64,000 nucleotides of DNA, taken from Streptomyces sp. HNM0574. GTDB lineage: Bacteria > Actinomycetota > Actinomycetes > Streptomycetales > Streptomycetaceae. Shown one piece after another: positions 48,603 to 59,800 of the stretch. The position numbers and the translations under genes were made by a program. The stretch spans positions 124,001 to 188,000 of the forward strand of contig NZ_JAASAH010000008.1 in assembly GCF_012726235.1 (NCBI RefSeq), in the 5' to 3' direction. Position 1 is the first letter of the stretch. Every line of letters begins with the position of its first letter. Below the pieces are notes generated by a model. That model had not been told where the DNA came from, searched no databases, and worked only from the letters and a program-made list of their open reading frames with translations.

Positions 48603-49285
48603 ACGGCCCACCGAGCTCCGAGGCGAGCAGGGTGCCGAGGGCGTCGGCGGTGGCCTCGTCCACAGGCCGCCGTCGCGAGAGCGGTTGTGCGCTTGCCCCG
48701 TCCGCGGGCAGCGGGGACGTCATGGTGCTGAGCCCGGTGGCCACGGGAAACACCCCGCCGCGTACGACGCACTGGGTGACGAGCCAGGTCAACCTGTGGA
48801 ACGTCGCGATCACACGGGCGAAGTCGCAGCTGATCACGGTGGGTGGTCGTGCCTTCTGGCAGGGCCAGTCGGGACTCCCCGTCCTCCTCGCCGAGCGGGC
48901 GGAGGTGCTGGACACGGCCTACTGCCCGGGCCCCGGGGCGGAGACAGAGGACGGGACCGGTGAACAGCTCGTGGACCGGCTTCAGGATTATCTCGGCCGG
49001 CGTGGGTTCACTGGCCTTGAACGTACGGCGGTTGTCGGTGGCCAGACTGTTGACCTGCTGTTCACCGCTGGCGAGGGGAACACCGCGGTGCTGATCGACA
49101 GAGGGGCGGAGGACGACCTTGATCCGGCCCGCCACCTGCGGCTGACACACGCGCGGGGAGATCTGTTGATGGGGCTCCCGTCCGGCGGTTCGGGTGCGAA
49201 ACCGGCAGTGGTGACACGGACCGTCCGTGTCCCAGCCTGGCGGATCGTGGCCGGGGAGGCGATGGTGGAGCCCCTCTTCCCCTGA
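48603..49285 (+). pseudogene. 3' remnant of a superfamily-1 helicase gene
   Basis: Recognisable coding begins near 48713 with VMVLSPVATG and continues through NLWNVAITRAKSQLITVGGR, which is helicase motif VI of the Upf1/DNA2-like (AAA_12) group. A C-terminal segment, LQDYLGRRGFTGLERTAVVG and QTVDLLFTAG, may be part of a nuclease-like fold. All ATP-binding motifs are missing and no start or ribosome site precedes it, so it is the tail of a much larger gene cut off at the transporter side. It ends at 49285 with a normal stop. Confidence 0.7.
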
Positions 49286-49300
49286 GCCTGGCGGCAGTTG

Positions 49301-49330
49301 GGGTGAGGGACCGGTACGGCCCCCTCACCC
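49301..49330. terminator. Bidirectional terminator hairpin
   Basis: GGGTGAGGG (49301-49309) pairs perfectly with CCCTCACCC (49322-49330) around a 12-base loop. It lies between two convergent ends, the helicase remnant and the sulfite-oxidase-family gene. Confidence 0.65.
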
Positions 49331-49346
49331 ACGCCCCCCCCGGTGC

Positions 49347-50468
49347 TCACCTGACGCTGACCGGATGGGCGAGTACCTGGTTGTTGAGGTAGCCGAGGTG
49401 GTTCCACGGGACGTGGTCCGGCTGGGTGTTGCCCCGGTCGTCGGTGGCGCGTACGGAGAGGGTGTGTTCGCCCGGGGCGGGGTGCCAGGGGAACTGCCAG
49501 CGGGTCCAGATGCCCGGTTCCCGGGGGCCGGTGAGGTCGGCCCTGTGCCAGGGGCCGTGGTCGATGCGGTAGGCGACCTCCGTGACCCGGTGTTCCCCGG
49601 CGAACGCGCGGCCCCGGATGATCCGGTGCCGTGCCGTCAGCCGGGCGGGCCAGTCGAGTTCCACCAGGCTGGTCACGGGGAGTGCGTGGATGGGGGTGCC
49701 CAGAGCGGGGCCCGCTGCGGGGTGTCCGGGGCCGATGAGGACGTAGTCCTCGGTGTTCCAGGGCACGTTGAGCGGTTCGCGGGAGACCTCGATCCGGCCC
49801 ACCCACTTGATGCTGGCCGCGCCCAGCCAGCCGGAGACGACGACCCGGGCGGGGTGGCCGTGGTCGGGCGGCAGCGGCTCACCGTTCATCGCCAGCGCGA
49901 GCACGGTGTCGTCGGCCAGGGCCTTGGTCAGGGGCAGCGGCCGCCGGGCCCGGCACGCGTCCAGCCCTTCGGGCATGACCTCGCGGGCGTCCGGGGCGAT
50001 CTGGGCCGCTTCGAACAGGTCGCGCAGACGTACGCCGGTCCACTCGGCCGTGCCGACCGCGCCCCGCCCCCACGGCGTGCCGGCGATGCGCTGACCGTGC
50101 TGCTGCCCGAAGAGGACCCGGCGGTTTCCCGCGCACTCGATGGTGCGCGTCACGGAAACGTGCGGGAACGCGTGCCACAGGTCGTCGTAGGTGAGAGTGA
50201 CGGGCGCGCGGACGGCGTCGCCCTCGATGCGGAGCGACCACCGGTCGGTGTCGATCCGCGGGGTGGGGGAGTGGCTGCGTACGAAGAAGCGGTCGTTGGG
50301 GGTGAGATGGCCCGCCATCCGGTCCGCTCTGGTACCGAAGTCCAGGCCGGTTCCGGTGTCCTCCATGACGTCCGCCGAGATCGGTTTGACCAGCCCTGGG
50401 GCCGCGACGGTCGGGGCGCCACGCTCCCGGCCCGGCCTCGTGGTGGCGGAGCTGCTCTGCGGGCTCAT
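49347..50468 (-). CDS. Sulfite-oxidase-family molybdopterin oxidoreductase
   Basis: A 373-residue enzyme. The N-terminal half is the Mo-cofactor domain: DRFFVRSHSPTPRID, TRTIECAGNRR with the Cys expected to bind molybdenum, and GAASIKWVGRIEVS. The C-terminal half is the immunoglobulin-like dimerisation domain (VTEVAYRIDHGPWHRADL, WHPAPGEHTLSVRATDDRGN). There is no haem or Tat signal, so it should be cytoplasmic or act with a separate electron acceptor. ATG at 50468 follows GGAGAA. The substrate may be sulfite or an organic sulfoxide/thiol compound. No Mo-cofactor synthesis gene is present here. Confidence 0.9.
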   Translation of the reverse strand: MSPQSSSATTRPGRERGAPTVAAPGLVKPISADVMEDTGTGLDFGTRADRMAGHLTPNDRFFVRSHSPTPRIDTDRWSLRIEGDAVRAPVTLTYDDLWHAFPHVSVTRTIECAGNRRVLFGQQHGQRIAGTPWGRGAVGTAEWTGVRLRDLFEAAQIAPDAREVMPEGLDACRARRPLPLTKALADDTVLALAMNGEPLPPDHGHPARVVVSGWLGAASIKWVGRIEVSREPLNVPWNTEDYVLIGPGHPAAGPALGTPIHALPVTSLVELDWPARLTARHRIIRGRAFAGEHRVTEVAYRIDHGPWHRADLTGPREPGIWTRWQFPWHPAPGEHTLSVRATDDRGNTQPDHVPWNHLGYLNNQVLAHPVSVR

Positions 50469-50624
50469 TGTGCGGTTCTCCTCCGTGACGTGCGGGGCGC
50501 TCCGTGCGCGCCCGGAGCGCCACCGCGCGGTTCGACCGGATGGTGTGACGGGTCGTGCACCTGGAGGGCGCCTGTGACCGGTACCTCCGGCTTCCTCCCG
50601 TCGAGTGTGGCGCCCGAGCGCCCC

Positions 50625-50639
50625 GTCCCCGCCGGGGAC
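50625..50639 (-). terminator. Short hairpin downstream of the YjbQ gene
   Basis: GTCCCC and GGGGAC flank a 3-base loop (GCC), 39 bp beyond the YjbQ stop. It is a plausible terminator for the minus-strand gene set that begins with the second NRPS. Confidence 0.4.
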
Positions 50640-50677
50640 ATGCCGGTAAGAGAGATGCGCCGCCGGCCCGCCCGCGG

Positions 50678-51100
50678 CTACCCCAGAAAACTCAGCCGCA
50701 CCTGCCGTCGCGGGTTGTCCACGTTGGTGTCGACGAGGACGACGGACTGCCATGTGCCCAGTTCCAGGGCGCCGTTGAGGACGGGGAGGGTGGCGTGGGG
50801 CGGGACGAGGGCGGGGAGGACGTGGTCGCGGCCGTGGCCGGGGGTGCCGTGGCGGTGCTGCCAGCGGTCGTCGGCCGGGAGGAGGGTGTGGAGGGCGGTC
50901 AGGAGGTCGTCGTCGCTGCCCGCGCCGGTCTCGATGACGGCGAGGCCGGCGGTGGCGTGCGGGGTGAAGACGTTCAACAGGCCGTCACGGCCGTGCGCGG
51001 CCTCCCGGAGGAAGGACGCGCACGTGGCGGTGAGGTCGTGGACGGTCTCCGTGGTGCCGGTGGTGACGTCGACGGTGCGGGTGGTGAAGGAATCAGCCAT
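50678..51100 (-). CDS. YjbQ/UPF0047 family protein
   Basis: A 140-residue protein with the complete family signature: LLNVFTPHATAGLAVIE, the middle DDLLTAL, and HGRDHVLPALVPPHATLPV followed by LELGTWQSVVLVDTN. Members form a small trimeric barrel and have been reported to have weak thiamine-phosphate synthase activity; the biological role is unclear. ATG at 51100. It lies 49 bp downstream of the cupin-like gene on the same strand, so it may be the last gene of that transcript or an independent housekeeping gene. Confidence 0.9.
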   Translation of the reverse strand: MADSFTTRTVDVTTGTTETVHDLTATCASFLREAAHGRDGLLNVFTPHATAGLAVIETGAGSDDDLLTALHTLLPADDRWQHRHGTPGHGRDHVLPALVPPHATLPVLNGALELGTWQSVVLVDTNVDNPRRQVRLSFLG

Positions 51101-51149
51101 GGCACCATCCTGACGTCCCGGGGCCGGCCCGGGCGGCAGGGGGAGCCGG

Positions 51150-51923
51150 TCAGCCGCGGTCCGGGTCGGCGCAGGTGGCGGCGGGGGTCTTGTCCTTGGC
51201 GAGGAAGATGGTCTGCGCCATCATCCGGTACTCCGACATGCCCTCCCGGAGCGTCTCGATGGACTCCTCCGGGTGCACGGAGTCGATGACGGCGTTCGGC
51301 CCCACCGCGTTGAACTGGTGGGAGACCCCGCGCGGAATCTGCATGTCCACCCAGGAGTTGGGCGGCACCATCACGTTGTGCCGCTGCCGGTGCACGCCGG
51401 TCGGGGTGCCGGGCAGCGCGTCGGTGAAGGAGTGCAGGGGCGTGCTCCATCCCGTCGCGGCGCGGACCGTGAGGGGGGAGAGGCTGGAGACGCGGATGGT
51501 GGTGTCCGGGCCCGTCATCATCCGGACGAAGCGCAGTCCGGTGTGCAGGTGCATGCGGGAGCAGATGTCGCGCGCCGTGGTGTCGTAGAAGTCCATCAGG
51601 TAGCGGTCGGCGAAGAAGTCCTCGAAGGGCGGTTCGAGCAGGAACACGTCGCCCTCCTCGAACTCCTGCGCGTGCTTGAGCGCACCGGACGGGGTCGGGT
51701 CGGCGGCCTCCGCCCGGTGCGCCTGGCGCACCACTCCGGCGAGCGATTCGACGACGGACAGGGCGACGGCGGGCGGCAGTTGGACCACGGGGGTGAGCTG
51801 GTTGCGGCCCGGGTCCTCGTGCAGTTCGACGTCGAGGATCTCGTCCTCGTGGTCGGGGGACTGCTTCATACGGGCGGGGGCCTGGGGGCCGGGGGCCGTC
51901 GTGTGGGCCGGTGCCTGTGTCAT
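51150..51923 (-). CDS. Cupin-like protein coupled to the ligase/NRPS
   Basis: A 257-residue protein that I cannot assign to a named family. The central and C-terminal region looks like a double-stranded beta-helix: MHLHTGLRFVRMMTGPDTTI, GWSTPLHSF, VHRQRHNVMVPPNSWVDMQI, and then PRGVSHQFNAVGPNAVIDSV followed by HPEES. The histidines in MHLHTG and VSHQF and the acidic HPEES could form a metal site, as in Fe(II) oxygenases or isomerases of the cupin class. ATG at 51923 overlaps the ligase stop (ATGA), so it is translationally coupled to the NRPS operon. A tailoring function for the second NRPS product is inferred from that. Confidence 0.65.
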   Translation of the reverse strand: MTQAPAHTTAPGPQAPARMKQSPDHEDEILDVELHEDPGRNQLTPVVQLPPAVALSVVESLAGVVRQAHRAEAADPTPSGALKHAQEFEEGDVFLLEPPFEDFFADRYLMDFYDTTARDICSRMHLHTGLRFVRMMTGPDTTIRVSSLSPLTVRAATGWSTPLHSFTDALPGTPTGVHRQRHNVMVPPNSWVDMQIPRGVSHQFNAVGPNAVIDSVHPEESIETLREGMSEYRMMAQTIFLAKDKTPAATCADPDRG

Positions 51924-53872
51924 GTGGTCGCTCCTGTGTGCTGGTTCGGTCCGTAAGCCGGACGTTCGGAGGGCCGCGGCCCGGATTCCTGCGGCCCGGT
52001 TTCTGTGCCCGGACCGCCGTCCGGGGCCCGGTGCGCCCAGAGGACGCCGCCCAGGTCGTGGCGTCCGGCGCGCAGGACGGTGCAGCCCACGTCCGTGAAG
52101 CCCTGTTCGCGCAGCCGGGCCAGCCGGGGCCAGCGGTCGGTGCCGGCGCCGGCGGGGGAGCCGGTCAGGAAGGTGAGCAGCGGGCCCAGGGCCCAGGCGG
52201 GACCCTCGGGGGCGGGCCCGTGCGGCAGGACGAGCAGCGAACTGGCCCCGAAGTGCGCCTCGGTGCCCAGCGGTACGGGCGCCGCCTCGTGGCCGTGGCC
52301 GGCCGCCAGCTCCGCCACCTGACCGGTGTGGGCGGACAGCGGCCAGGCGGTGAGGAGGGCGCGGAGCCAGCCGGCCTTGGCCCGGTCCAGTTCCCCGTCC
52401 GCCGGGCGGTCCCCGGGTGCGTGCCAGTGGTCCCGCAGGAAGTCGAGGGCGCCGAGGGCGACTTCGTCGTCCTCGTGCGCGCGGGCGCCGTCGGCCGCGG
52501 CCGCCAGCGCGCGCAGTCCGGGGTCCTCGGCGCCGTCGCGCAGCAGGTCCTGCGCGACGGCGGCGGCGTGCCGCAGCAGCCGCTCGTACCGTGCGGGGGC
52601 GAGCCGCAGCGCGGTCAGCTCCCGGCCCATCGCCTTGCGCTGGGGCTTGCCGGTGGAGGTGGCGAGGTACCCGCCGAAGCGGATCACCGCGGGCCGCAGC
52701 GGCGCCTGTTCGTACGCGGCGCGGACGGCGGGGACCGGCTGGTCCGTGGCGATCAGCCCGATGTCCTGGCCGAGCGCGGGCTCGTCCACGGCCACCGCGG
52801 CGAACCGGCCGGTCAGCCCGGCCTCGCGCCAGCCGCGCTCGACCTCCAGCGGGTAGTGCTTCTCGCCGCCCCGGTTGATCCGTTCACCGGCGCGGCCGCG
52901 GAGGACCAGCAGCCCGTCCCGCAGCTCGCCCAGGTCGCCGGTGCGCAGCCAGCCGTCCTCGGTGAGGGCGGCGGCCGTGGCGGCGTCGTCCTGCCAGTAG
53001 CCGTGCATCAGGTCGGGGGTGCGGATCCACACCTCGCCGGATTCCAGGCGCAGTTCGGTGTCCGGCAGCGGGAGGCCGACCGGGGGTGCGTGCTCCAGGT
53101 ACTGGTCGCGGAAGGCGGCGTCGTCGAGCAGGGGGGTGGTGAAGCTGAAGTTGACGGCCTCGGTCAGCCCGTAGCCCTGCCGCAGCCGGGGGCCGTACCT
53201 GCGGTGGAAGCGGCGGGCGAGGTCGCCGGTCAGCGGTGCCGCCGCGGTGACCAGGTACTCCAGCCCCTCCGGCCAGGCGGGGCCCGCCTCCACCAGGTCG
53301 GCGAGCAGCGCGGGCACGATCGAGGCGGTCCTGGCCCCGGCGGCGTCCAGCGCGGCGAAGTAGCCCGCCGGGTCGAAGGGGGTGTGCAGGACCAGCGGCG
53401 CCCCGGTGAGGTGCGTGCCGAGCAGTGACATGACCAGCGCGTTGCAGTGGTACAGCGGCAGGCAGGTGCCGTGCGGACGGTCCGGGGCCAGCCCGTGCAG
53501 CTCCGCCGTCCTGGCCGCGTTGCCGAGGACGGCGCTGCGGCTCAGCATCACGCCCTTCTGCGGTCCGGTGGAGCCGGAGGTGAACATGAGGAAGGCCAGG
53601 TCCTCGGGGGCGGTGTGCACATCGGGCAGCCCCGTGCGGTGCGTCCCGTCCGGGTCCACGAGTGCCGTGGCCGAAACCCGCCGGGCGATCTCCGCTACGG
53701 CCCGCTCCCCGGTGCGCGGGGGCAGCGGGACGGCGACGAGCCGCAGGTCGAAGCAGGCGAGCAGTACCTCGGCGAGCGCCGGGCCGTTGGGCAGCCGGAC
53801 CACCACCCGTGCGCCGGGCGGCAGTTCGGCCAGTGCGGCACGTCCTGCGGGGAGGGGTTCGGTGCGGGTCAA
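51920..53872 (-). CDS. Adenylate-forming ligase with extra C-terminal domain
   Basis: A 650-residue protein. Residues about 25-470 are an ANL-type ligase: LAFLMFTSGSTGPQKGVMLS, RLRQGYGLTEAVNFS, LRTGDLGELRDGLLVLRGRA followed by GERINRGGEKHYPLE, and the lysine region STGKPQRKAMG. The last 170 or so residues (from about HEDDEVALGALDFLRDHWHA onward) are an added domain I do not recognise. It has no carrier serine motif. TTG at 53872 overlaps the NRPS stop (TTGA) with AGGAGG upstream. The substrate pocket lacks the amino-binding Asp context of NRPS A domains (YHCNALVMSLLG instead), so it more likely activates a carboxylic acid to start or decorate the peptide. Confidence 0.8.
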   Translation of the reverse strand: MTRTEPLPAGRAALAELPPGARVVVRLPNGPALAEVLLACFDLRLVAVPLPPRTGERAVAEIARRVSATALVDPDGTHRTGLPDVHTAPEDLAFLMFTSGSTGPQKGVMLSRSAVLGNAARTAELHGLAPDRPHGTCLPLYHCNALVMSLLGTHLTGAPLVLHTPFDPAGYFAALDAAGARTASIVPALLADLVEAGPAWPEGLEYLVTAAAPLTGDLARRFHRRYGPRLRQGYGLTEAVNFSFTTPLLDDAAFRDQYLEHAPPVGLPLPDTELRLESGEVWIRTPDLMHGYWQDDAATAAALTEDGWLRTGDLGELRDGLLVLRGRAGERINRGGEKHYPLEVERGWREAGLTGRFAAVAVDEPALGQDIGLIATDQPVPAVRAAYEQAPLRPAVIRFGGYLATSTGKPQRKAMGRELTALRLAPARYERLLRHAAAVAQDLLRDGAEDPGLRALAAAADGARAHEDDEVALGALDFLRDHWHAPGDRPADGELDRAKAGWLRALLTAWPLSAHTGQVAELAAGHGHEAAPVPLGTEAHFGASSLLVLPHGPAPEGPAWALGPLLTFLTGSPAGAGTDRWPRLARLREQGFTDVGCTVLRAGRHDLGGVLWAHRAPDGGPGTETGPQESGPRPSERPAYGPNQHTGATT

Positions 53873-56800
53873 GGGTGCCTCCTGAGCAGGTCGCGGAGCA
53901 GGGCCCCGGCCTCGTGCACGTGCTGCGGGTGCAGCATCCGGTGGTGGACCGCGCCGACGTGCCCGACGGTCAGCCCGCCCGCGGCGTACGGGCGCCACAG
54001 CTCGTGCTGCGGTACGGGGCGTTCGCCGGCCGCCTCGGCGTAGCCGGTCTCGCCCGGGTAGGGCACGGGCCGGTGGGTCCGCGCCAGCCGGGCGTTGTGG
54101 CGCGAGACGGCGACCACACGGCGGACGTCGTCCTCGGTGAACCGCGCGAACACGCTGCCCTCCCGGCGCAGCAGCGCGGAGACGGTGCCGAAGTCGCCGA
54201 GGTCGTGCCCCTCGGCGGCGCACTGTGCGTCGTCCAGACCGGCGGAGGTGAGCAGCAGCCGGTGGACGCGCTCGTCCAGGCTCTCGTCGGGGTCGGTGGC
54301 CGCGCCGACGGCCGTGTCCAGCAGGAACAGCGTGCCGGCCGGTTCGCCGAGCTCCCGCAGCCGGACGGCCAGCGCGTGCGCCACCAGTCCGCCGAAGGAC
54401 CAGCCCACCAGGTGGTACGGGCCGTGCGGGCGTACGGTGCGCAGCTCGGCCAGGTAGCGCTCGGCCATCTCCTCGACGGAGCCCGGCAGTTCGGCGACGC
54501 CACCGGGTCCCTCGGCCTGGATGCCGTACACCGGGTGCTCCCGGTCGATGTGCCGCAGCAGCCCCGAGTAGGGCCAGCTGATGCCGCTGAGCGAGTGCAC
54601 GCAGAACACCGGCGCCGCGGTGCCCTCCGTGCGGAACGGTACGAGGTGTGCCGGTCCGGCTGTCCGTCCGGACGGTTCGGCGTCCAGGAGGCGGAGCAGC
54701 GCGGCCGGTGTGGGGGCCTCGAAGACGTTCCGGATCGTCGGCTCCCGGCCCAGCTCGGCCCGGATGCGGCCGGTCAGCCGGGCGGCCAGCAGGGAGTGCC
54801 CGCCCAGTTCGAAGAAGTGGTCGGCGGGCCCGACCCGGGGCAGCCCCAGGACGTCCGCGAAGAGCGCGCACATCAGGTGCTCGTGCAGGTTCTCCGGCGG
54901 TTCGGGTGCGGCGGCCGGGGCCCAGTCTGGTTCCGGCAGCCGGTCGCGCAGCAGCTTTCCGTGGCTGCTGAGGGGCATCTCGTCCAGGCCGACCAGCCGC
55001 GCGGGCAGCATGTAGTCCGGCAGGTGCGCGGCCGCGTGCGCGCCGACGGCGTGCAGGTCGGCGCCGGCGGGGACGACGTAGCCCACCAGGCGGCGGTCGT
55101 CGGGCGTCCGGTCGTGCACGGCGACGGCGGCCGCCGTGACGTCCTCGTGCCCGGCGAGCACGGCCTCGATCTCGCCCGGCTCGACCCGGTGGCCGCGGAT
55201 CTTCACCTGGTCGTCCGTGCGGCCGTGGAAGCGCAGTTCACCGTCGGCCGTCCACGAGGCGAGGTCGCCCGTGCGGTACATCCGCTCGCCCGCCGGGCCG
55301 AACGGGTCGGCGACGAACCGCTGCGCGGTCAGCCCCGGCCGGTGCAGGTACCCGGTGGCCACTCCGGTGCCCGCCAGGTACAGCTCGCCCGGCACGCCGG
55401 GCGGCACCGGCCGCAGCCGGGCGTCGAGCACGTAGGCGCGGGTGTTCCACATCGGCCGCCCGAGCGGCACGGTGGCGCCCGCGGCCGGGGCGGTGGTCCT
55501 GACCGGGCGGCAGGCGGACCACACGGTGGTCTCCGTCGGCCCGTAGCAGGCCAGCAACGAGGCGGTGAGCCCGGACAGTTGACCGGCCAGGTCGGCGGGG
55601 ACGGCCTCGCCGCCGATGACCGCCCGGAGCTCCTTGAGCCGCTCCGGACGCCGCGCCACCAGGGACTGCCACAGCGAGGGCGTCGCCTGCATCACGGTGA
55701 CCCGGTGCCGGTCCAGCAGTGCGGACAGTTCCTCCGGGTCGCGCAGCGCGTTCCGGTCGGCGAGCACCATCGCGGCGCCGGTGACCAGCGGCAGGTACAC
55801 CTCCGGCTGGGACATGTCGAAGCTCGCGGGCGCGGCGGCGAGCACCCGGTCCTCCTCGCCGGCGCCCAGCCTCTCCCGCAGCGCCAGCACCAGGTTCAGC
55901 AGCGCCCCGTGCGGCACGATCACGCCCTTCGGCCGCCCGGTGGAGCCCGAGGTGTAGGTGACGTACGCGGTGTCCTCCGGGACCTGCGCGGGCTGCTCCG
56001 CGCCGGGGGAGACGGCGAACCCGCAGTCCCCTTCGGCCTCGGCGGCGCGCAGCACCAGCAGCGGCCGCGCGTCGGCGAGGAGGGACGCGGCGCGGCGCGG
56101 CGGCAGCGCCGGGTCGACCGGCAGCGAGGCGGCGCCGAGCGACTGGACGGCGAGCAGCGCCGTGGGCAGCCGCGCGTCCCGGGGCAGCTCCAGCGCGATC
56201 AACGTGCCCGGCCCCGCGCCGTGTTGCCGCAGCAGCGCCGCGAGGCTCTCCACCCGCGCGGCGAGCTCGCCGAAGGTGACCACGGTCTCGCCGTGCCGCA
56301 CGGCCGGTGCCCCGGGCACCCGGCGGGCCTGTGCCGCGAACAGTTCGCCGACGGTGCCGCGCGGGCCGGGGCCCGGCGGCAGCTCGCGCGCGGTGGCGTT
56401 CCACCGGCGGGTCAGCTGCTCCTGCTCCCCGGCGACGAGGACGGGCAGACCGGCGACCGGCAGCGACGGGTCCGCGACCACGGCCCGCAGCAGCCCTTCG
56501 AGGCGGGCCGGCAGCAGCCGGGCGGAGGCCGGGGCGAACAGTTCGGTGTCGTACTCCAGCTCGCCCTCGATCCCGGCCTCGGCGCCCTGCGCGTCGAGGT
56601 GCGGGCGCAGGCTCCACAGCAGGTCCATCCGGGAGGCGCCGCCGTGCGTGGTGACCGGCTCGGCGTGCAGCCCCGGGAGGTCGAACTCCCCGGCGGGCGG
56701 CGCCTCCTGGAACGCCAGCATCACCTGGAACAGCGGGTGCGCGGCCAGCGAGCGCGGCGGGTTGACCGCCTCGACCACCTGCTCGAAGGGCACCTCCTGG

Positions 56801-59800
56801 TGGGCGAAGGCGTCCAGATCGGTGCTCCGTACCCGTTCCAGCAGCTCGGCGAAGGTCGGCTCCCCGCTCAGATCGGTGCGCAGCACCACCGTGTTGACGA
56901 AACAGCCGACGGTCTCGTGCAGTGCCTCGTCGTGCCGCCCCGCGACGGGGGTGCCGACGGGGATGTCCGTACCGGCGCCGAGCCGGGACAGCAGCACGGC
57001 GACGGCGGCGTGCGTGACCATGAACAGGCTGGTGCCGGTGGCCCGCGCGAGCCGGTTCAGCGCCGCGTGCAGCCCGGCGTCCAGGGTGAAGGCGAGCGTC
57101 TCCCCGCGGTGCGCGGACACCGCGGGCCTGGCGTGGTCCAGCGGCAGCGGCAGCGTCTCGGGGACGCCGCTCAACTGCCGCGTCCAGTAGGCGAGGCCGG
57201 GGCCCGGGTCGGCGCCGTGCTGCCAGAGCGCGTAATCGGCGTACTGTGCGGGCCGGCCGGGCCGGTCCGACCAGTCGGGCTCGCGGCCCGCGAGCCGTGC
57301 CCGGTAGGCGGAGGAGATGTCGCGGGCCAGTGGGGCCAGGGACCAGCCGTCGGCGGCGATGTGGTGCAGCAGGACCAGCAGCACGTGCCGCTCGGGTGCG
57401 GTCTCGAACAGCACGGCGCGGACGGGGAGTTCACCGCCGAGGTCGAAGACGTGCGCGGACGCCTCGGCCAGCCGTGCCGGGAGTTCGGTCTCCGAGGTGG
57501 TCACCGTCTCGAACGGCATCTCCCGCGCGGCGCGGATGTGCTGCTGCGGTTCCCCCTCGATCTCGGTGACGGTGGTGCGCAGGCTCTCGTGCCGGCCGAG
57601 CACGTCACCCAGCGCCGCACGCAGCGGCCCGGGGGCCAGCGGGCCGCTCAGCCGGACGGCGAACGCCATGTTGTACACGGAGTTGGGCCCGGCGAACCGG
57701 CTGAAGAACCACAGCCGCCGCTGCGCGGGCGAGAGCGGAATCCGCTCGGGCCTGACCACAGCGGCCAGCCCGGAACGCGGCGCTCCGGCCGGCTCGGTGT
57801 CCGTGGCCGACGCGCCCTCGCCGAGGGCCGGTTCGGCGCCGGCACCCTCCGGCAGCCGCAGCGCCAGGTCGGCGACGGCGGGGGCGTCGAACAGGGTGCG
57901 GATGCTCAGCTCCGCGCCGGTCTCCGCACGCAGCCGGTTGATCAGCCGGGTGGCGAGCAGCGAGTGCCCGCCCAGGTCGAAGAAGCTGTCCTCGGCGCCC
58001 ACCCGGGGCACCCCCAGGACCTCGGCGTACAGCGCGCACAGCAGCCGCTCCGGCGGGGTCTCCGGCGGCCGGGAGACCGGCAGCGCGGACTCGGGGCGCG
58101 GCAGGGCCCGGCGGTCGAGCTTGCCGTTCCCGGTCAGCGGGATCTCCTCCACCAGGAGGACGAACGCGGGCACCATGTGCGCGGGCAGCAGAGTGCGCGC
58201 GTACTCCCGCAGTGCGACGGGGTCGGGCTCGCCGTGGGGCACCGCGTAGCAGAGCAGCCTGCCGCCGTCGGCGTCCTCATCCGCGAGGACGACCGCGCGC
58301 TCCACCCCGGGGTGGGTCTCCAGGGCGCGTTCGATCTCGCCGGGTTCGATCCGGTAGCCGCGGATCTTCACCTGCTGGTCGACCCGGGCCAGGTACTCCA
58401 GGCTCCCGTCAGCCCGGCGGCGCGCCAGGTCCCCCGAGCGGTACATCCGCGCCCCCGGCGGGCCCCACGGGTCGGCGACGTAGCGGCTCGCGGTGAGCCC
58501 GGGGCGTCCCGCGTAGCCGCGGGTCACGCCGGGACCGGAGACGTAGATCTCGCCGGGGCAGCCGGGCGGTACGGGGCGCAGCGCGTGGTCGAGCAGGCGG
58601 AGCCGCAGGTCGGGCAGCGCGGTGCCGACGACGCTCGCGGTCTCCTCGGGGTCGGTGAGTTCGGTGTGCGTGGCGTGCACGGTGGTCTCGGTGATCCCGT
58701 ACATGTTGACCAGCGCGGGACGGTCGGCAGCCGTCCAGGAGCGCACCCGGGAGAGGTCCAGCGGCTCCCCGGCGAACACCACGAACCGCAGGTCGGGCAG
58801 CGAGGAGGCGGGCACCTCCCCGGAATCGTCCGCCTCCGCCCGCAGCAGCGGGTAGAAGGCCGACGGGGTCTGGCTCAGCGCGGTCACCCGCTCCCGCGCC
58901 AGCAGGGCCAGCAGTTCGCGCGGCGACCTGGCGACGTCCTCGGGCACCACCACCAGGCGGCCGCCGCGGCCCAGCGCCGTCCACATCTCCCACACGGAGA
59001 CGTCGAAGGCGTAACTGTGGAACAGCGTGTGCACGTCCTCCTCGCCGAAGCCGAACCGCGCGTCCGCGGCGGCGAGGAGCCGTTCGACGTTGTGGTGCGA
59101 GACGACGACACCCTTCGGCTCGCCCGTGGAACCCGAGGTGTAGATGACGTACGCCGTGCTGTCGGGGTGCGGGGCGAGGCCGAGGTCGTGCGCGGGCAGG
59201 TGCGCCGCCGGGTCGTCGTCCTGGAGGAGGACCGCCGGGCGCGTCCCGGCGACCGGGCGGTCGCTCAGCACGAGCACCGGGTCCGCGTCGTCCAGCACCC
59301 GCCGTGTGCGTGCCTCCGGTGCCGCCGGGTCGAGGGGCAGGTACCCGGCGCCGGACTTGAGCACGGCCAGCACCGCGACCAGGAGGTCGGCGGAACGCCC
59401 GAAGACCAGCGCCACCAGACGTTCCGGGCCGGCGCCGCGCTCGACGAGCAGCCGCGCGAGACGGTTGGCCCGCGCGTTCAGCTCCCCGTACGACAGGGTG
59501 ACCGCCCCGCAGGTGACGGCGGGCGCGGTGGGCCGCCTGCGCGCCTGGGCCTCGAACAGGCCCGGCAGACCGCCCCGTTGGGGCTGCGCGGCGGGCTCCG
59601 GCGCCTGCTCGGACTCGTCCGGCAGCAGCAGGCCGAGCCGGCCGAGGGGTGCCCCGGGGTGCTCGGTGATCCGGTCGAGCAGAGTGCCCAGGCGGGTGAG
59701 GAGGCGGTCGGCCTGTTCCCCGTCGAACAGTTCGGTGCTGTGGTCGAGCCGGAGCCGCAGCCCGTCGTGCCCCGGCACGGCGATCAGCGTCAGCGGGTAG

